A stretch of 64,000 nucleotides of DNA, from positions 160,103,049 to 160,167,048 of the forward strand of contig CM019067.1 in NCBI GenBank assembly GCA_009667805.1, read 5' to 3'. The stretch comes from Leptobrachium leishanense (taxonomy: Eukaryota > Chordata > Amphibia > Anura > Megophryidae). The notes under the pieces are model-generated. The model was given only the letters and a program-made list of their open reading frames with translations, ran no database searches and was not told the DNA's origin. The stretch's first letter is position 1. Each line of letters opens with the position of its first letter. The position numbers and the translations under genes are program-made. This document shows positions 11,210-21,677 of the stretch, piece after piece.

Positions 11210-12000
11210 TATTGCCCCAGCTCACACATGGATTTGCCCCCAGCTCACATGGATTTGCCCCCAGCTCATGGAGTTGCCCCAGCTCTCACATGGATTTGCC
11301 CCCAGCTCATGGATTTGCCCCCCAGCTCATGGATTTGCCCCCCAGCTCACTCATGGATTTGCCCCCCAGCTCACTCATGGATTTGCCCCAGCTCACGGGG
11401 ATTTGCCCCCAGCTCATAGATTTGCCTCAGCTCTCACATGGATTTGCCTCAGCTCTCACATGGATTTGCCCCCCAGCTCACTCATGGATTTGCCCCCATC
11501 TCATGGATTTGCCCCCCAGCTCACTCATGGATTTGCCCCCATCTCATGGATTTGCCCCCCAGCTCACTCATGGATTTGCCCCCATCTCATGGATTTGCCC
11601 CCCAGCTCACTCATGGATTTGCCCCCCAGCTCTCACATGGATTTGCCCCCATCTCATGGATTTGCCCCATCTCATGGATTTGCCCCATCTCATGGATTTG
11701 CCCCCATCTCATGGATTTGCCCCCATCTCATGGATTTGCCCCATCTCATGGATTTGCCCCATCTCATGGATTTGCCCCATCTCATGGATTTGCCCCATCT
11801 CATGGATTTGCCCCAGCTCATGGATTTGCCCCAGCTCATAGATTTGCCCCAGCTCATAGATTTGCCCCCAGCTCACTCATGGATTTGCCCCCCAGCTCAT
11901 GGATTTGCCCCCAGCTCATGGATTTGCCCCCAGCCCTTACCTGGATATTGCCCCCAGCTCATGGATTTGCCCCCAGCCCTTACCTGGATATTGCCCCAGG
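11210..12000. repeat. Minisatellite, unit about 18-22 bp (CCCCAGCTCATGGATTTG)
   Basis: Several dozen variants of CCCCAGCTCATGGATTTG, some with CTCACTCATGG or CATCTCATGG. In reverse complement the unit is GGCAAATCCATGAGCTGGGG, close to the arrays at 26287-26640 and 59470-60595. Long ORFs in all plus frames arise only because the unit lacks stop codons. Confidence 0.92.
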
Positions 12001-12013
12001 CCCCAGCTCCGGC

Positions 12014-12275
12014 GGGGTTGAGGGGACCGGGACGCAGATGCCGGGCAGCGCGGGAGCGCCTGCCCGGTCTTTAACAGTCCGTCCTGTTAGGTGATGCCGC
12101 GCAGCCGGTCACGTGGTCCGGCCAATCAGGTGGTACAGAGACTCCGTACCACCTGATTAGCCGGACCACGTGACCGGCTGCGCACGCCGCGCAGCCGCAT
12201 CACTTAACAGGACGGACTGTTAAAGACCGGGCAGGCGCTCCCGCGCTGCCCGGCATCTGCGTCCCCTCAACCCCC
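12014..12275. repeat. Long GC-rich inverted repeat (hairpin), arms about 125 bp
   Basis: The left arm, from GGGGTTGAGGGGAC to CAGGTGGTAC (ends 12136), pairs with the right arm, from GTACCACCTG (12146) to GTCCCCTCAACCCC (12275), around a loop of about 9 nt. Both arms contain CACGTG (12110-12115, 12167-12172). A homologous hairpin sits in the hAT at 36173-38601 (37228-37322). Confidence 0.9.
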
Positions 12276-12361
12276 GGGCCAGTTTTAGGGGCGCAAATGC
12301 GCCCCTAACAAAACTGCGCCCGGGGCCACGGCCCCCCCAGCCCCCCCACGCTACGCCACTG

Positions 12362-12890
12362 CTCACTGCTCTGTAACTGTGGAGACCCAGGTTCAAATCC
12401 TGGTCAGACCACCTCTCCAGTATGTGTCCTTGGGCAAAACACCTAACTGTACATTCTTTCCTGCCAAACAATATCAGCTGTGGAGTCCAGTGACAACATC
12501 TCTGATCTTCGACCATGGGAAAGCTAGTAAAATCCCACTCAGCACAGCCCTCCAATTCAACTCTGGAGATGCAAGTCTTGATTTTTTTCGAGAGGCAGGT
12601 TCAACCTAACCACCAGGTCGCTGATCTACAATCATGAAAAGTAGACTCCGATCCCACTCAGAAGACACTCAAAGAGTGTCCTTGGGTAAGACACCTAACG
12701 ATATGGATGCGTCTACTTCACAAAAATAGTTGTGCATCTCATTGATTGTATGTTCCCTTGGGAACAGGGTCCCTCTGAATCAGGCCATATCACCCATGTG
12801 TGGTATTGTAATGTATCAACACCTTGTACACCGATCTTGTAAACTCTGTGGAAATATGCAGCGTTATATAAAGGGTAATAATAGTTAGTT
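12362..12890 (+). mobile_element. tRNA-headed SINE with L2-like tail (left piece at about 11101-11129)
   Basis: The head has an RNA polymerase III B-box-like GGTTCAAATCC (about 12391) and TCCTGGTCAGACC, followed by the core phrase GTGTCCTTGGGCAAAACACC, which recurs at about 12680. The tail, with GTATGTTCCCTTGGGAACAGG, then TGCAGCGTTATATAAAG and taa repeats, resembles L2 LINE 3' ends. The SINE is split by the hAT at 11130-12361: CTCACTGC occurs on both sides. The partly duplicated core suggests a rearranged or dimeric copy. It is a SINE head, not a tRNA gene, because no acceptor stem pairs. Confidence 0.65.
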
Positions 12891-13555
12891 ACAATACTGA
12901 AGTACTGACAGAACTCTTTAATTGCTCTGTTTTAGTTCACAAGGAATGGTTAAAAATATAAATGCATATGGCAAGCTCTGAATATTTGTAATGGTACAAG
13001 GAACTAAAGCTAATTAGTGGGCTCCCGAGTGTTAAACTGCTTCTATACGTTCTTAGGGTATGTTTTTATTTTATTTTATTTTATTTTTGGTATTGACTAT
13101 GGACACCAGATGTCTTGTGTAGAAGTTAGTGGGCGATACTTTGCTATAATAATTATTTGTTTTATCTTTAATCAACATTGTGGATCTAATAGAGTGCTGC
13201 TTTTGCTTTTAATTGGGCAATCGAAACAAGAAGTCAATTTTTAATTGCTTGAGCATTGAACCAACAGCTGATCTCAGTAACCTTAATAGATCAGGAGGCC
13301 TCTGTGTAAGCAGGATTGGTCTCACTAATTTAGACATTGATTTTTTTCTAGCTGAAATTGATTTTCAGTATGTTTTTCACCTGAAGAGTTGCATGATATT
13401 TCATTAATTATTTATTATATTGTAATATTAATAATGGTATTGAGAATAAGCAATAGATCAAGTTTTTCTAGAAGCAGCAGTGGCTTCAAAAATAGATTAT
13501 GACTTCTTATACTTTTCCAGGTGTAAGAAGAACTTCTACTAATTCCTCCCTCTAA
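12891..13555. other. No recognisable feature
   Basis: AT-rich sequence without supported genes. A short TTTTATT run lies near 13065-13090. Confidence 0.5.
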
Positions 13556-14289
13556 TGCCTCCCTGCCTCCTGACTTCACTCTTGTGGTCGAGGGTATCAC
13601 TATCTCCCCATCAAGCCAGGTTCGCTGCCTCAGAGTTACACTTGACCCTGCTCTTTTCTTCATCCCCCACATCCAGTCTCTTTCCTCCTCCTGCTGCTAC
13701 CAGTTGCGTAATATTTCCAGAAATCAGCCATTTCTTATCGCTGACAACACCAAAAAGCAACTCATCCATGCCCTTGTAATCTCCTGACTCGACTATTGTA
13801 ATAATCTTCCAGTTGGCCTCCCTCTCTCCCGGCTCACACCCCTACAATCCATTCTGAATGCCTCCGTCAGGCTCATCCACCTCACCGCCCCTCTGTCTCT
13901 GCCACTCCCCTCTTCGAGTCCCTTCACTGGCTCCCCATCCACTGCAGAATTAAATTCAAAATCTTTACCCTGACCTACAAAACCCTCACTAACTCAGCTC
14001 CTCACTACCTATCCTCACTAATCACTAAATACACCCCAACCCGCTCCCTAAGATCAATCAGTGACCTGCGCCTAGCTTCTCTCCACATGATAGACTGCAG
14101 GATTTTTCACGCGCAGCTCCCATCTTCTAGAACACTCTCCCTCATACGATCAGACTTTCCCCTAGTTTCCCTTTCTTCAAACGCTCCCTTACGACTTTCC
14201 TATTTAGGGAAGCCTACTCACTGATACACCTCACTGCCCCAACCAGTCCATCCCTCTCACCTTGCAGTCCTCTCCTCCCGTTTCCACTC

Positions 14290-15139
14290 CAGGGGCGTAA
14301 CTACCAGGGGTGCAGAGGGTGCGACCGCACCTGGGCCCTTGAGTCCAGGGGGGCCCACACTCGCCTGCCTGGGGACTTGCCTATAATATATAATTCTCCT
14401 TTTATTTTATTTTATACTTATTTGTGAGCTATACTTTGGAGCTCTGTGATTTACACTGATACACAATGCACATTACTGTGAGATTTATTGCTGTGGAGCT
14501 CTGTGAGATACACATAGTGCAAATTACATAAAAAATGGAATGGATTGAAGAGGTCATAGTGAACCTTGAAAAAAATGTGATACTGTCTGGAGTCAACATT
14601 GTGGACCAGGAGGGGACCAATGCATGTTAACAGGTGGGGGTATGTTTTTGCCTAGGGTGGGGGGCCCAGTCATGGTTTCTGCAGGTTCTTGGTGTGGATT
14701 ATGTGCCTGCTCAAACACCCCAGCGTTCACTGTGAGATGTATTGCTGTGGATTATGTGCCTGCTCATACACCCCAGTGCTTCCTGTGAGTTATATTGCTG
14801 TGGATTCTGTACCTGCTCATACACATCAGTGCTTCCTGTGAGTTTTATTGCTGTGGAGCTCTGTGATATGCTCATACACACCATACATTACAGGGAGTTT
14901 TATTGCTGTGGAGCTCTGTAATGTGCAGTGTTTCAGGACTACCGGGGGGGGGGGGTGCTTTCAATATGGTGGTGACCTATTTAATGACCTAATTAAAGTA
15001 AGTTGAACTAATTAATATAAATGGCGTAGTATCTTTTATATTTCAGGGAAAAAAAAGTAAAAATATGGATCTTTTTGGGGGTGGGGGGCCCTTCATGGAT
15101 ACTTGCACCGGGGCCTTCAAGTTTCTAGTTACGCCACTG
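14290..15139. mobile_element. Non-autonomous hAT (TIR CAGKGGCGTAACTA), 850 bp
   Basis: CAGGGGCGTAACTACC at the left and TAGTTACGCCACTG at the right. The 8-bp flanks TTCCACTC (14282-14289) and TTCCACCC (15140-15147) differ by one base. It sits in the 3' part of the L2-type LINE. The interior carries a minisatellite and a G-run. No coding sequence. Confidence 0.85.
14450..14940. repeat. Minisatellite of about 55-60 bp inside the hAT at 14290
   Basis: Units contain TGTGAGTTTTATTGCTGTGG followed by AGCTCTGTGA or ATTCTGTACCTGCTCATACAC. The reverse complement matches the array at 36490-36980 (CCACAGCAATAAAACTCACA), which lies in a hAT with different termini. Confidence 0.8.
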
Positions 15140-15320
15140 TTCCACCCCAACCCTTCTAGAGTGTGAGTTCCCATGGGAATAGGGCCCTTGTTTCCTCTTG
15201 TACTTCTTTATCAAATGTTGTTCTGTCTCAGTGTATTGTAACCCTGTCTATATTGTGCCCATTGTTCAGCACTGCGGAATATGCTGGTGCTATATAAATA
15301 AAGTATAATAATAATAATAA

Positions 15321-15774
15321 CATATCGAAATGGATATTCAAGTTCCATTATTGGAATGCAAAGCTACATGAGTGCATAAATAAAATATTACTCCCTGTTG
15401 AACTTTGTTTCCTGATGTATTTATATGAAAGGATGCTACAGAAAGAACATAAACCAAGTTTTTCAATCAGTTATTTGCTCAGTCTATATCTTCTAAACCT
15501 TCCAAAATGGAAACTTAGCAGGGGTTTATAGCAACAGGGCAATAATGTGTAGCGCTCACTCCCGGAGGAGCCGCTGAAAAATATACAGATCAACACTCAG
15601 TAGAAATTCCATTGATCAGAAAACATGAACATTGTTGAAGAAAAAAAAACGGGTTGGATTTATAATTAGGCTCAGTGGGCAGGTGTCTACAGGTGCCTGC
15701 CACAATGGGGTGCCTTGCCCTTTAAAAAATAATAATAAATAAATAAAACAAGTAAAAAAAGCACAATTTACAGT
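15321..15774. other. No recognisable feature
   Basis: AT-rich, no supported gene or element end. Confidence 0.5.
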
Positions 15775-16015
15775 AATTTAGACCCCATGTATCTCTGGAC
15801 CCCAACTGGCTAGAGGGACATATAAGGTATCACTGAAGAGGCCAGATCCTGGTCTTTCCAGTGATGTCCAACATGATCAGGTTTACTTAAAACATAAATA
15901 ACAAATTAATAAAAAACAATTTTTCTTTTTTTTGTCTAACACAGCACTATTATTCATTTTTCAATTATAAAGTGCACATTGATGCTGCACTAACTCACCT
16001 TCTCATTTCCCACAC
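15775..16015. mobile_element. Diverged fragment of the piggyBac-type MITE family
   Basis: Has the same order of landmarks as the full copies: a stretch ending CTAGAGGG, TTTCCAGTGATGTCCAACA, then CACTATTATTCATTTTTCAA and ATTATAAAGTGCAC. It is more diverged than the copy that follows. No ends identified. Confidence 0.5.
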
Positions 16016-16122
16016 TGCCAGCAAGTGGGGAGGTGATGGCACAAATGTATTGTTTCATCAACAACATACACGGTGGCACTGGAATGAGGACAGACTTTGG
16101 AACCCGTATCTTTGCTCTTTAA

Positions 16123-17334
16123 CCACTTCGCTGCGGAGGACGCGCTCAGCGCGTCCTGCCGCAGGAAGGGTTGGCTGCGGAGGACGCGCTGAGCGCGTCC
16201 TCCCGAAGCAGCCTGCGATCGGCCGGATTCCGGCCGATCGCTGTGCCCCCCGGTGCGGGCTGACATCTTGGATGTCAGCCTGTCAATCCGGGACCACCGC
16301 GGGCACAATAGATGTCATCGCAGTGGTGCGATGACATCTATTTCAGGCGCCCCCCGTGTGTGCGGAGAAGGCGCCTGAAAGGGAGGGGGTGAGGTCCTTC
16401 GGACCTCTCTCCCTCCCGATCGCGGGGGTCCTGAGCTTAATGCCAGGCACCGTTTGGAAGGGCACAGACTGCCCTTCCAAACGGTGGCTGTCATTAACCC
16501 CTGGGGAGCCGGATCACGAATCGGCGCTGAAAAGCGCCGGTTCATGATCCTTTCCCGGAGCTGAAGCCTCCGGGAACTCCCCCTGAGGACTGGCGTCATC
16601 GTGCATAGCACGATGACGCCAGTCCTGGAGTTAACCCCTAGCTGCCACCAATGGTGGAGATATGGGGTTCCAATGAACCCCCTATCTCCCGATCCGTGGC
16701 AGCTAGGGGTTAAAGTTTGGTACTGTTGGATCGGCCAGAGCATGGCCGTTCCAATGATAGCAAACACGACTGTGAAAAAAGTTTTTTAAAAAAAAAAAAA
16801 ATGAAAAAAAAAATATATATATATTTTAAAAAAAATTATAAAAATAAAATAAACAAGTTTTTTTTCTTTTTTTGGTTTGTTAATGCAGCAATATTGTTCC
16901 CATTTCAATTATAATGTGAACAATGATGCTGCACTATCGATTTTTGTATGCGGTGCGTTTGTTAAAAATCGCGTAATTTTCCACAAAAAAAATGTAACGA
17001 GACCCCATTTCTAATTTTTTTAACAAGCGCACCCCATACAAAATATAACCGCAATTGCTCGCATGTGAAAATGTGAAAAAAAACACTTTACACGTTGTAA
17101 ATTATTGAAAATTCATATTTTATTACATTTTTTGTTATAATATACAGACAGGTCATGACGTATACATATAATAATGACATATTATGAATCTGCCGAGTCT
17201 AACGGAAAGAACGATATATAATATGTCTGGGTCATATACTAAAATAAGGCTTCAAAACACGTTTAAACATGATGAGCAAAACCGGTAAAAATGAGCTCAG
17301 CACAGAGGCGTGAAATGCCTCAGCAGCGAAAGGG
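16123..17334. mobile_element. piggyBac-type MITE (TTAA target), 1212 bp
   Basis: Flanked by TTAA (16119-16122, 17335-17338). It starts CCACTTCGCTGC and ends GCAGCGAAAGGG, an imperfect inverted repeat. A near-complete second copy in the opposite orientation lies at 46363-47511. The left half is a chain of hairpins and the right half is AT-rich with conserved pieces (CAATATTGTTCCCATTTCAA, GTTTAAACATGATGAGC). TTAA target and CCC/CCA ends support piggyBac type. No transposase. Confidence 0.82.
16138..16713. repeat. Serial hairpins within the piggyBac-type MITE
   Basis: Consecutive inverted repeats: GGACGCGCTCAGCGCGTCC (16138-16156) and a second copy at 16182-16200; GATCGGCCGG/CCGGCCGATC (16217-16239); GGCTGACATC/GATGTCAGCC (16258-16280); ATAGATGTCATCGCA with its complement (16308-16341); CAGGCGCC/GGCGCCTG (16345-16378); GAGGTCC/GGACCTC (16391-16407); ACCGTTTGGAAGGGCA with its complement (16449-16485); GGATCACGAATCGGCGCT with its complement (16511-16550); CTGGCGTCATCGTGC with its complement (about 16590-16622); and TTAACCCCTAGCTGCCAC with its complement (16631-16713). 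Confidence 0.88.
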
Positions 17335-17338
17335 TTAA

Positions 17339-18220
17339 GGTCAAGTGCGCAGAATTTTGGATGCTTTTGGCAAAATGGAGTATAATTTTCAATAGCTAAG
17401 GCTAGAAATTATTGATAGGCTTACAAATTAAGGTTAGGGTAATATTTGTGCTTATGTCAGGGTTAGGGTTAACCCTACCCCTTTCTGCTCCATTTTTGAG
17501 TAATTTTAAGGCCACAAATTCTACCCCTTTTTTTTTGTTTCCCCCAAAACCCCAAGCTAAAAAAAAGTTGTTTTGACAATTCTTTTTTTGGGGGGTTGGT
17601 AGAGAGGCACCCCAGATTTCTCTGCCTTCAGGCTCTTGAGATGTAAATCGTGCCCTGAACAAAACTGTACAATGCCTGCTGCGAGCTTACTGACAGCACT
17701 TTTCAGTTCTATTTACTAGAAGGATGGGCTAAATCTGATTTAGTGCAACTCTGTCCTAATGGCCACGTTACAGATAAAGAAAGTGGTGTGATGTGTGCAT
17801 GGTGCTGGTTATATGTGAATCTATTGAGACACTCAAAGAAACATGCAGCTATGTAAACTAAGAAATATAGAAACGTGTAGGCACGACTTAGATTAAATTG
17901 TGAATAATGCAAAGAATATTGTGCAGTAATTCTCTAATTATTCATAACAAATGCTGCTTAAATTGCTAAAATTAGCACAAACAAAACAACCAAAATGTGC
18001 CGGAAAAAAAAGATACAGCCGAATTGCGTCTCAGTACCATTGTGCCTTTATTTTATATAATTTTATTTATTTATTTATTTATAAAGGATTTTATCAGGAT
18101 TTTGTGTTTTATTTTAATGAATAAATTGCTGGTTTACATTTTTATCCCCTTGGTGACCACTTTTGTTTTTTGTATTTCCTGTATGATTTTGGAACAAAAA
18201 CTCTGGTAATCAGAGGGGTC
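17339..18220. other. No recognisable gene
   Basis: AT-rich. Near 17447-17480 GGGTTAGGGTTAACCCTACCC looks telomere-like but is only two or three units. A TTTA run lies at about 18060-18085. Confidence 0.5.
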
Positions 18221-18224
18221 AGGC

Positions 18225-18712
18225 ACTCATGTTGTTGGGCTGGATGCATTCGGTGGAATAGGCGCGACCCCACCCCTCCTGTACTATATGTTTCAATGTA
18301 CTTCCAGCCAGGTCATCCCTGCAGCAAGATCCCGCTTTGTGTCTTTGTTTTCGATCCCAAAGTGGATTTTGTTTCTGGGGGAGCATAAATAAAGGCCCAC
18401 CAGTCTACCTCATGTCGACAAGCAGCATGAGCAGGTATGGTTTGCTATGCAGCAGCCTGTGGTTTCAATTTTGGATAGGACTCGCCCTCATTAGAGGTGC
18501 CTTGACGTTTGGCGGGCGAGCTTAGTCTTATAATGGCCATTGATAATAAACCAAACCTCTAATTGTGTTTAGTTTCACACGGTATAATGGGAATTAGCGC
18601 AGATGACATTTTTTTCTATGTTATGATTTACACATGTTGTTGGGTTGGATGCATTTGGTGGTTGCAGCCGTCCCATCGGGGAATAGGTGCGGCCCACCCC
18701 TCCTGTACTCAC
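18225..18712 (+). repeat. Dispersed direct duplication of about 60 bp
   Basis: TGTTGTTGGGCTGGATGCAT then GGAATAGGCGCGACCCCACC then CCTCCTGTACT (18228-18285) recurs as TGTTGTTGGGTTGGATGCAT then GGAATAGGTGCGGCCCACCC (18634-18706). The element they belong to is not recognised. Confidence 0.55.
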
Positions 18713-20205
18713 CATAAGAGTGCTAAAGGCAACATATATGAGCCTATAGACCTACATGGCTCCAGAATTGAGGAGTGCAAAGGAGTGCAACTTCATTTCT
18801 GTTTCTGCTGCGATTTACACGATTTTTGCGCTATGGGAGTGCTGTCTCTCCATATTTGTGCTTTGTTTAAGTGACCTGCACCATAAACTAAGGGTTGTGC
18901 CACTCTCAATTTGTCCAGAAGCTTTGTACCTCAGACCCGGGATTGATTATGCTCTGTGGAATGTGGGATTTTTCCTTATTTATTATATAGTAGGACTAGT
19001 TATTTTTCAAGCTGCACTATTGGTTTTTACGTTGTGTCTATTTTCTGCTTTTGAGAGAAGCAAGAGGATGCACCACCATTAATTGCATATAAGAATCTTT
19101 ATTATTTTTTTGGCTTCACCCTTTTATTCACTGGACTGTATGAACATGCATGTGCAATTTAATCATCACTATACACATTAGATTTTTGTTACATGTCACA
19201 AATTATATGGATTTTTCACTTATATGAACTGATGCAGCTATGTAAAACTGAAAAAAATCTCAAAATAAAATACTCTGAAAATGGAAAATCACGTAACGGT
19301 GCCAAAATGTTTTGTGAGTGTTTCTACGGCGCAAAATACAAATATAATCATTCAATATTAATAATGCAAGAAATTATATCCAGTGTTAATACACTGATAT
19401 ACACTGTGAATAATTTGAAACAATACTTAGATTGTTTCTGTGGGTTCCACTTGGAGGGAAATGTAAGCTTTAAAAAAACCAAAATATTTATAATGCAATA
19501 TGTAATGAGCATTGTAGCATGCGTACAATGGAGTCCAACACAGCCTAATGACATTTAACCCCATTCACACCCAAAATAGTGTTATTTTGATTTTGAATAG
19601 TAATGCATTGCAAAGCACTCATTAGCATATCAAAGACCATTTTCACATCTTTTAAAGCAAGATTAGTGTGTTCCCTGTGGAGAAACAAAAACATTTGTTT
19701 TATGTCTCTCAAAGCAGCCTGGAGAGACATAAAACCATTTGCAAATAGCACCCTAAACCTCACTGTAACAAAAGTTCAAATAGATTACTGTTGCATTACA
19801 GCTGTCAGGTAGAGGTCAGAATACAGGGTGAGGTCTGGAGTCACTCACTGCTGTACAGGTTTAAGATTCAGGGGGTTATAATGACAGAAAATCTTCTGTA
19901 CAGTAGAGATACAAGGTGTTACTGTAATCTCAGTATACAGGCATTATGTCACATACATATTATATTTATATTCTATTGGTATTGTTTGGAAGCTGCATTG
20001 CTAATAATCTGATTAAGATCACTACAAGTCCCTATAAGGAGAGCTGACCATTTTTATTATTTATCTTTATCACAGTTACAATATTTGACACAAAGACCAT
20101 CTCAGCCTGTTTGTGATAATACAGACCCCATGTGACATTGTGCAAGATAAGGGACACCATCTTGAGCTAAGAACCATTAATTTCAACAATATTTCTGTAT
20201 AGGAT
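18713..20205. other. No recognisable gene
   Basis: ORFs at 18756-19082 and 19193-19558 lack recognisable domains or codon-like composition. An imperfect inverted pair (TTTATGTCTCTC and GAGAGACATAAAA, 19699-19735) is present. I see no element ends. Confidence 0.4.
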
Positions 20206-20247
20206 AAATGTAGATTAGGTAGGCCGTGTTAGTCCAGATGCCAAAAT

Positions 20248-20443
20248 CACGAGTATAGCAGTCTGTAGTGATACCTTTTTTATTGGACTAATGTTACATT
20301 TAAAATACAAGCTTTCGAGAGTGATGCTCTCTTCGTAGTAAGCTTCCAGACCTGACGAAGAGAGGATCACTCTTGAAAGCTTGTATTTTAAATGTAACAT
20401 TAGTCCAATAAAAAAGGTATCACTACAGAGGGCTATACTCGTG
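20248..20443. repeat. Foldback repeat, about 89-bp arms, with hammerhead-like core
   Basis: The left arm (20248-20336: CACGAGTATAGCAG to GCTCTCTTCGT) and right arm (20355-20443: ACGAAGAGAGGATCACTC to GGCTATACTCGTG) are about 95% complementary around an 18-nt loop. On the plus strand CTGACGA (20352-20358), an AGAG/CTCT stem and GAAA follow each other in hammerhead-ribozyme order. Such foldbacks are typical of Penelope-like element terminal repeats; the assignment is inference. Confidence 0.7.
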
Positions 20444-20714
20444 TATAGGATAAATGAATACATGAAAATTAAAAAAAGGAGCAAATTTACATTATTTCAA
20501 TTTTTTAACTGTCACAGAACAACAATTCCTGTGCAAATTTTCTATTTTACCCTATATTTATTTTTTTAACATTGCATACTATGTTTGAAACAAATGTTAT
20601 GATACATTTTTTTTTCAACATAAATTGCATGGTAGTGAAGGCCTTACAATCAGTGGCTCAATTTTTCAAGGTTCTGATTGCTTGATATGAGGTCATCTGT
20701 TCCTTCTAAATGAT

Positions 20715-20860
20715 GGCTTATAAAGCTGCTTAACCTGCGATATCTCAAGCTTAAAAGGCACCATCCGTTGCACGATAACGAGATATCTCGTTCCACAATC
20801 AAAAAGCAAATGAAATTTGTTTGCTACAAACAAATTTCATTTGCTATTGGGCTGCAGAAG
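20715..20860. repeat. Dispersed repeat with a perfect hairpin
   Basis: AAATGAAATTTGTTTG-CTA-CAAACAAATTTCATTT (20807-20841) is a perfect hairpin. The neighbouring words GGCACCATCC, GAGATATCTCG and TTGGGCTGCAG recur inverted at about 27690-27850, so this is a copy of a dispersed repeat of unknown class. Confidence 0.6.
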
Positions 20861-20975
20861 GTGACCCAAAGGTTTTAGCCCTGTGGGCTAAAGTGTAAAC
20901 TCGGCTAACTGAATGTCCTGTCATCAGACATTCATGAGCCGATGAAGGGAACACAAGCTGCAACTGTAACAGCTT

Positions 20976-21127
20976 TAACTGTAAGCTCCTTTGAGCAGGG
21001 CCCTCTACACCTCTTGTTTCCATTGTATGTCCATTTATCTTTATCTTGTTTCCTTTGGTTATTGTACAGCGCTGCTGAAACTGTTGGCTCTGTATAAATG
21101 ATGATAATAGTAATAATAATAATAACA
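20976..21127 (+). mobile_element. L2-like 3' tail (SINE or LINE fragment)
   Basis: AACTGTAAGCTCCTTTGAGC, then CAGGGCCCTC, TTGTACAGCGCTGC, GCTCTGTATAAATGATGATA and a TAA run: the standard ending shared by L2 LINEs and SINEs that borrow it. Severely 5' truncated. Confidence 0.7.
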
Positions 21128-21660
21128 ACTCAATTTGGGAGTAGACTGCGTCATCTATTGGCCAAATACGTTATTACAGTAAGAAATATACTGGGAATAT
21201 GCACACATTTTTCTTACTGTATAATTAGTTAAAATGATTTGTCAAAATAATCACTGGTTCCTGTTTTTTTGGAAAGTCGCTTGGTAGTGAAAGGGTTAAT
21301 CTAAAAAAATAGAAGACAACAGAACGCTTCATGATGTAGTATAGTATGGTTAAAGTTATATAAAAAGATACATATAGCATAAAGAGAGGTAAACTCACAT
21401 TTTCCAGAGTCCTATAAGAATTGGCTAAGTTTTTGCACACGGGTCACTTTTTCCCAAAGTGACCTGGTCTCTCTTAATAGGAGTGGTCCAAAAACAGCTC
21501 AAGAAAACAAAGCAAATGTATATGCAATAGCATAATATTGTTTGCGGACATGGTGGAAGTGAAGTAAAGCATATAAGTTCCTCAGATGGCCAGGAGGCTT
21601 ATAGGGATTGGTTCTAACTTGTGCACATGGACACCAAATTATGCCAGCTGAAGCCATTAT
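21128..21660. other. No recognisable feature
   Basis: AT-rich. No gene or element end I can support, although it may include remains of the Gypsy element's 3' side. Confidence 0.4.
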
Positions 21661-21677
21661 GTTTTGTCCTGCAGTAA

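Larger units (their letters stand above)
11130..12361. mobile_element. Non-autonomous hAT (TIR CAGTGGCGTAGCG), 1232 bp
   Basis: CAGTGGCGTAGCGTGGG at the left and CCCACGCTACGCCACTG at the right, with exact 8-bp TSD CTCACTGC (11122-11129, 12362-12369). The interior is a C-rich subterminal block (GCGCCCGGGGCC...GTGCGCCCCCC), a minisatellite (11210-12000) and a long hairpin (12014-12275). No transposase. Same terminal sequence as the hAT at 29313-30377, but a different minisatellite inside. Confidence 0.9.
13556..15320 (+). mobile_element. L2-type LINE, C-terminal coding end and 3' tail, interrupted by a hAT
   Basis: Plus-strand frames read as the region after the RT domain of L2-clade LINEs: VRCLRVTLDPALFFIPHIQS, CCYQLRNISRNQPFLIADN, LIHALVIS then LDYCNN, followed in shifted frames by LTPLQSILNASVRLIHLT, then FKIFTLTYKTLTNSAPHYLS and TPTRSLRSISDLRLASLHM. 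Frameshifts and a stop after VIS make it a pseudogene. The 3' tail after the inserted hAT (15140 on) has GTGAGTTCCCATGGGAATAG, then GCACTGCGGAATATGCTGGT, TATATAAATAAAG and an ATA repeat, the typical L2 ending. The 5' start is not defined; similarity is visible from about 13556. Confidence 0.78.

Noticed and set aside
11142..12094. Overlapping plus-strand ORFs with MDLPP/HGFAP repeats
   Set aside because: Same artefact from the CCCCAGCTCATGGATTTG array inside a hAT.
12362..12435. tRNA gene
   Set aside because: A B-box-like sequence is present but no cloverleaf with pairing acceptor stem; followed by SINE core and L2-like tail.
17447..17480. Telomere-like TTAGGG repeat
   Set aside because: Only two to three units, with an inverted copy next to it; too short for an interstitial telomere.
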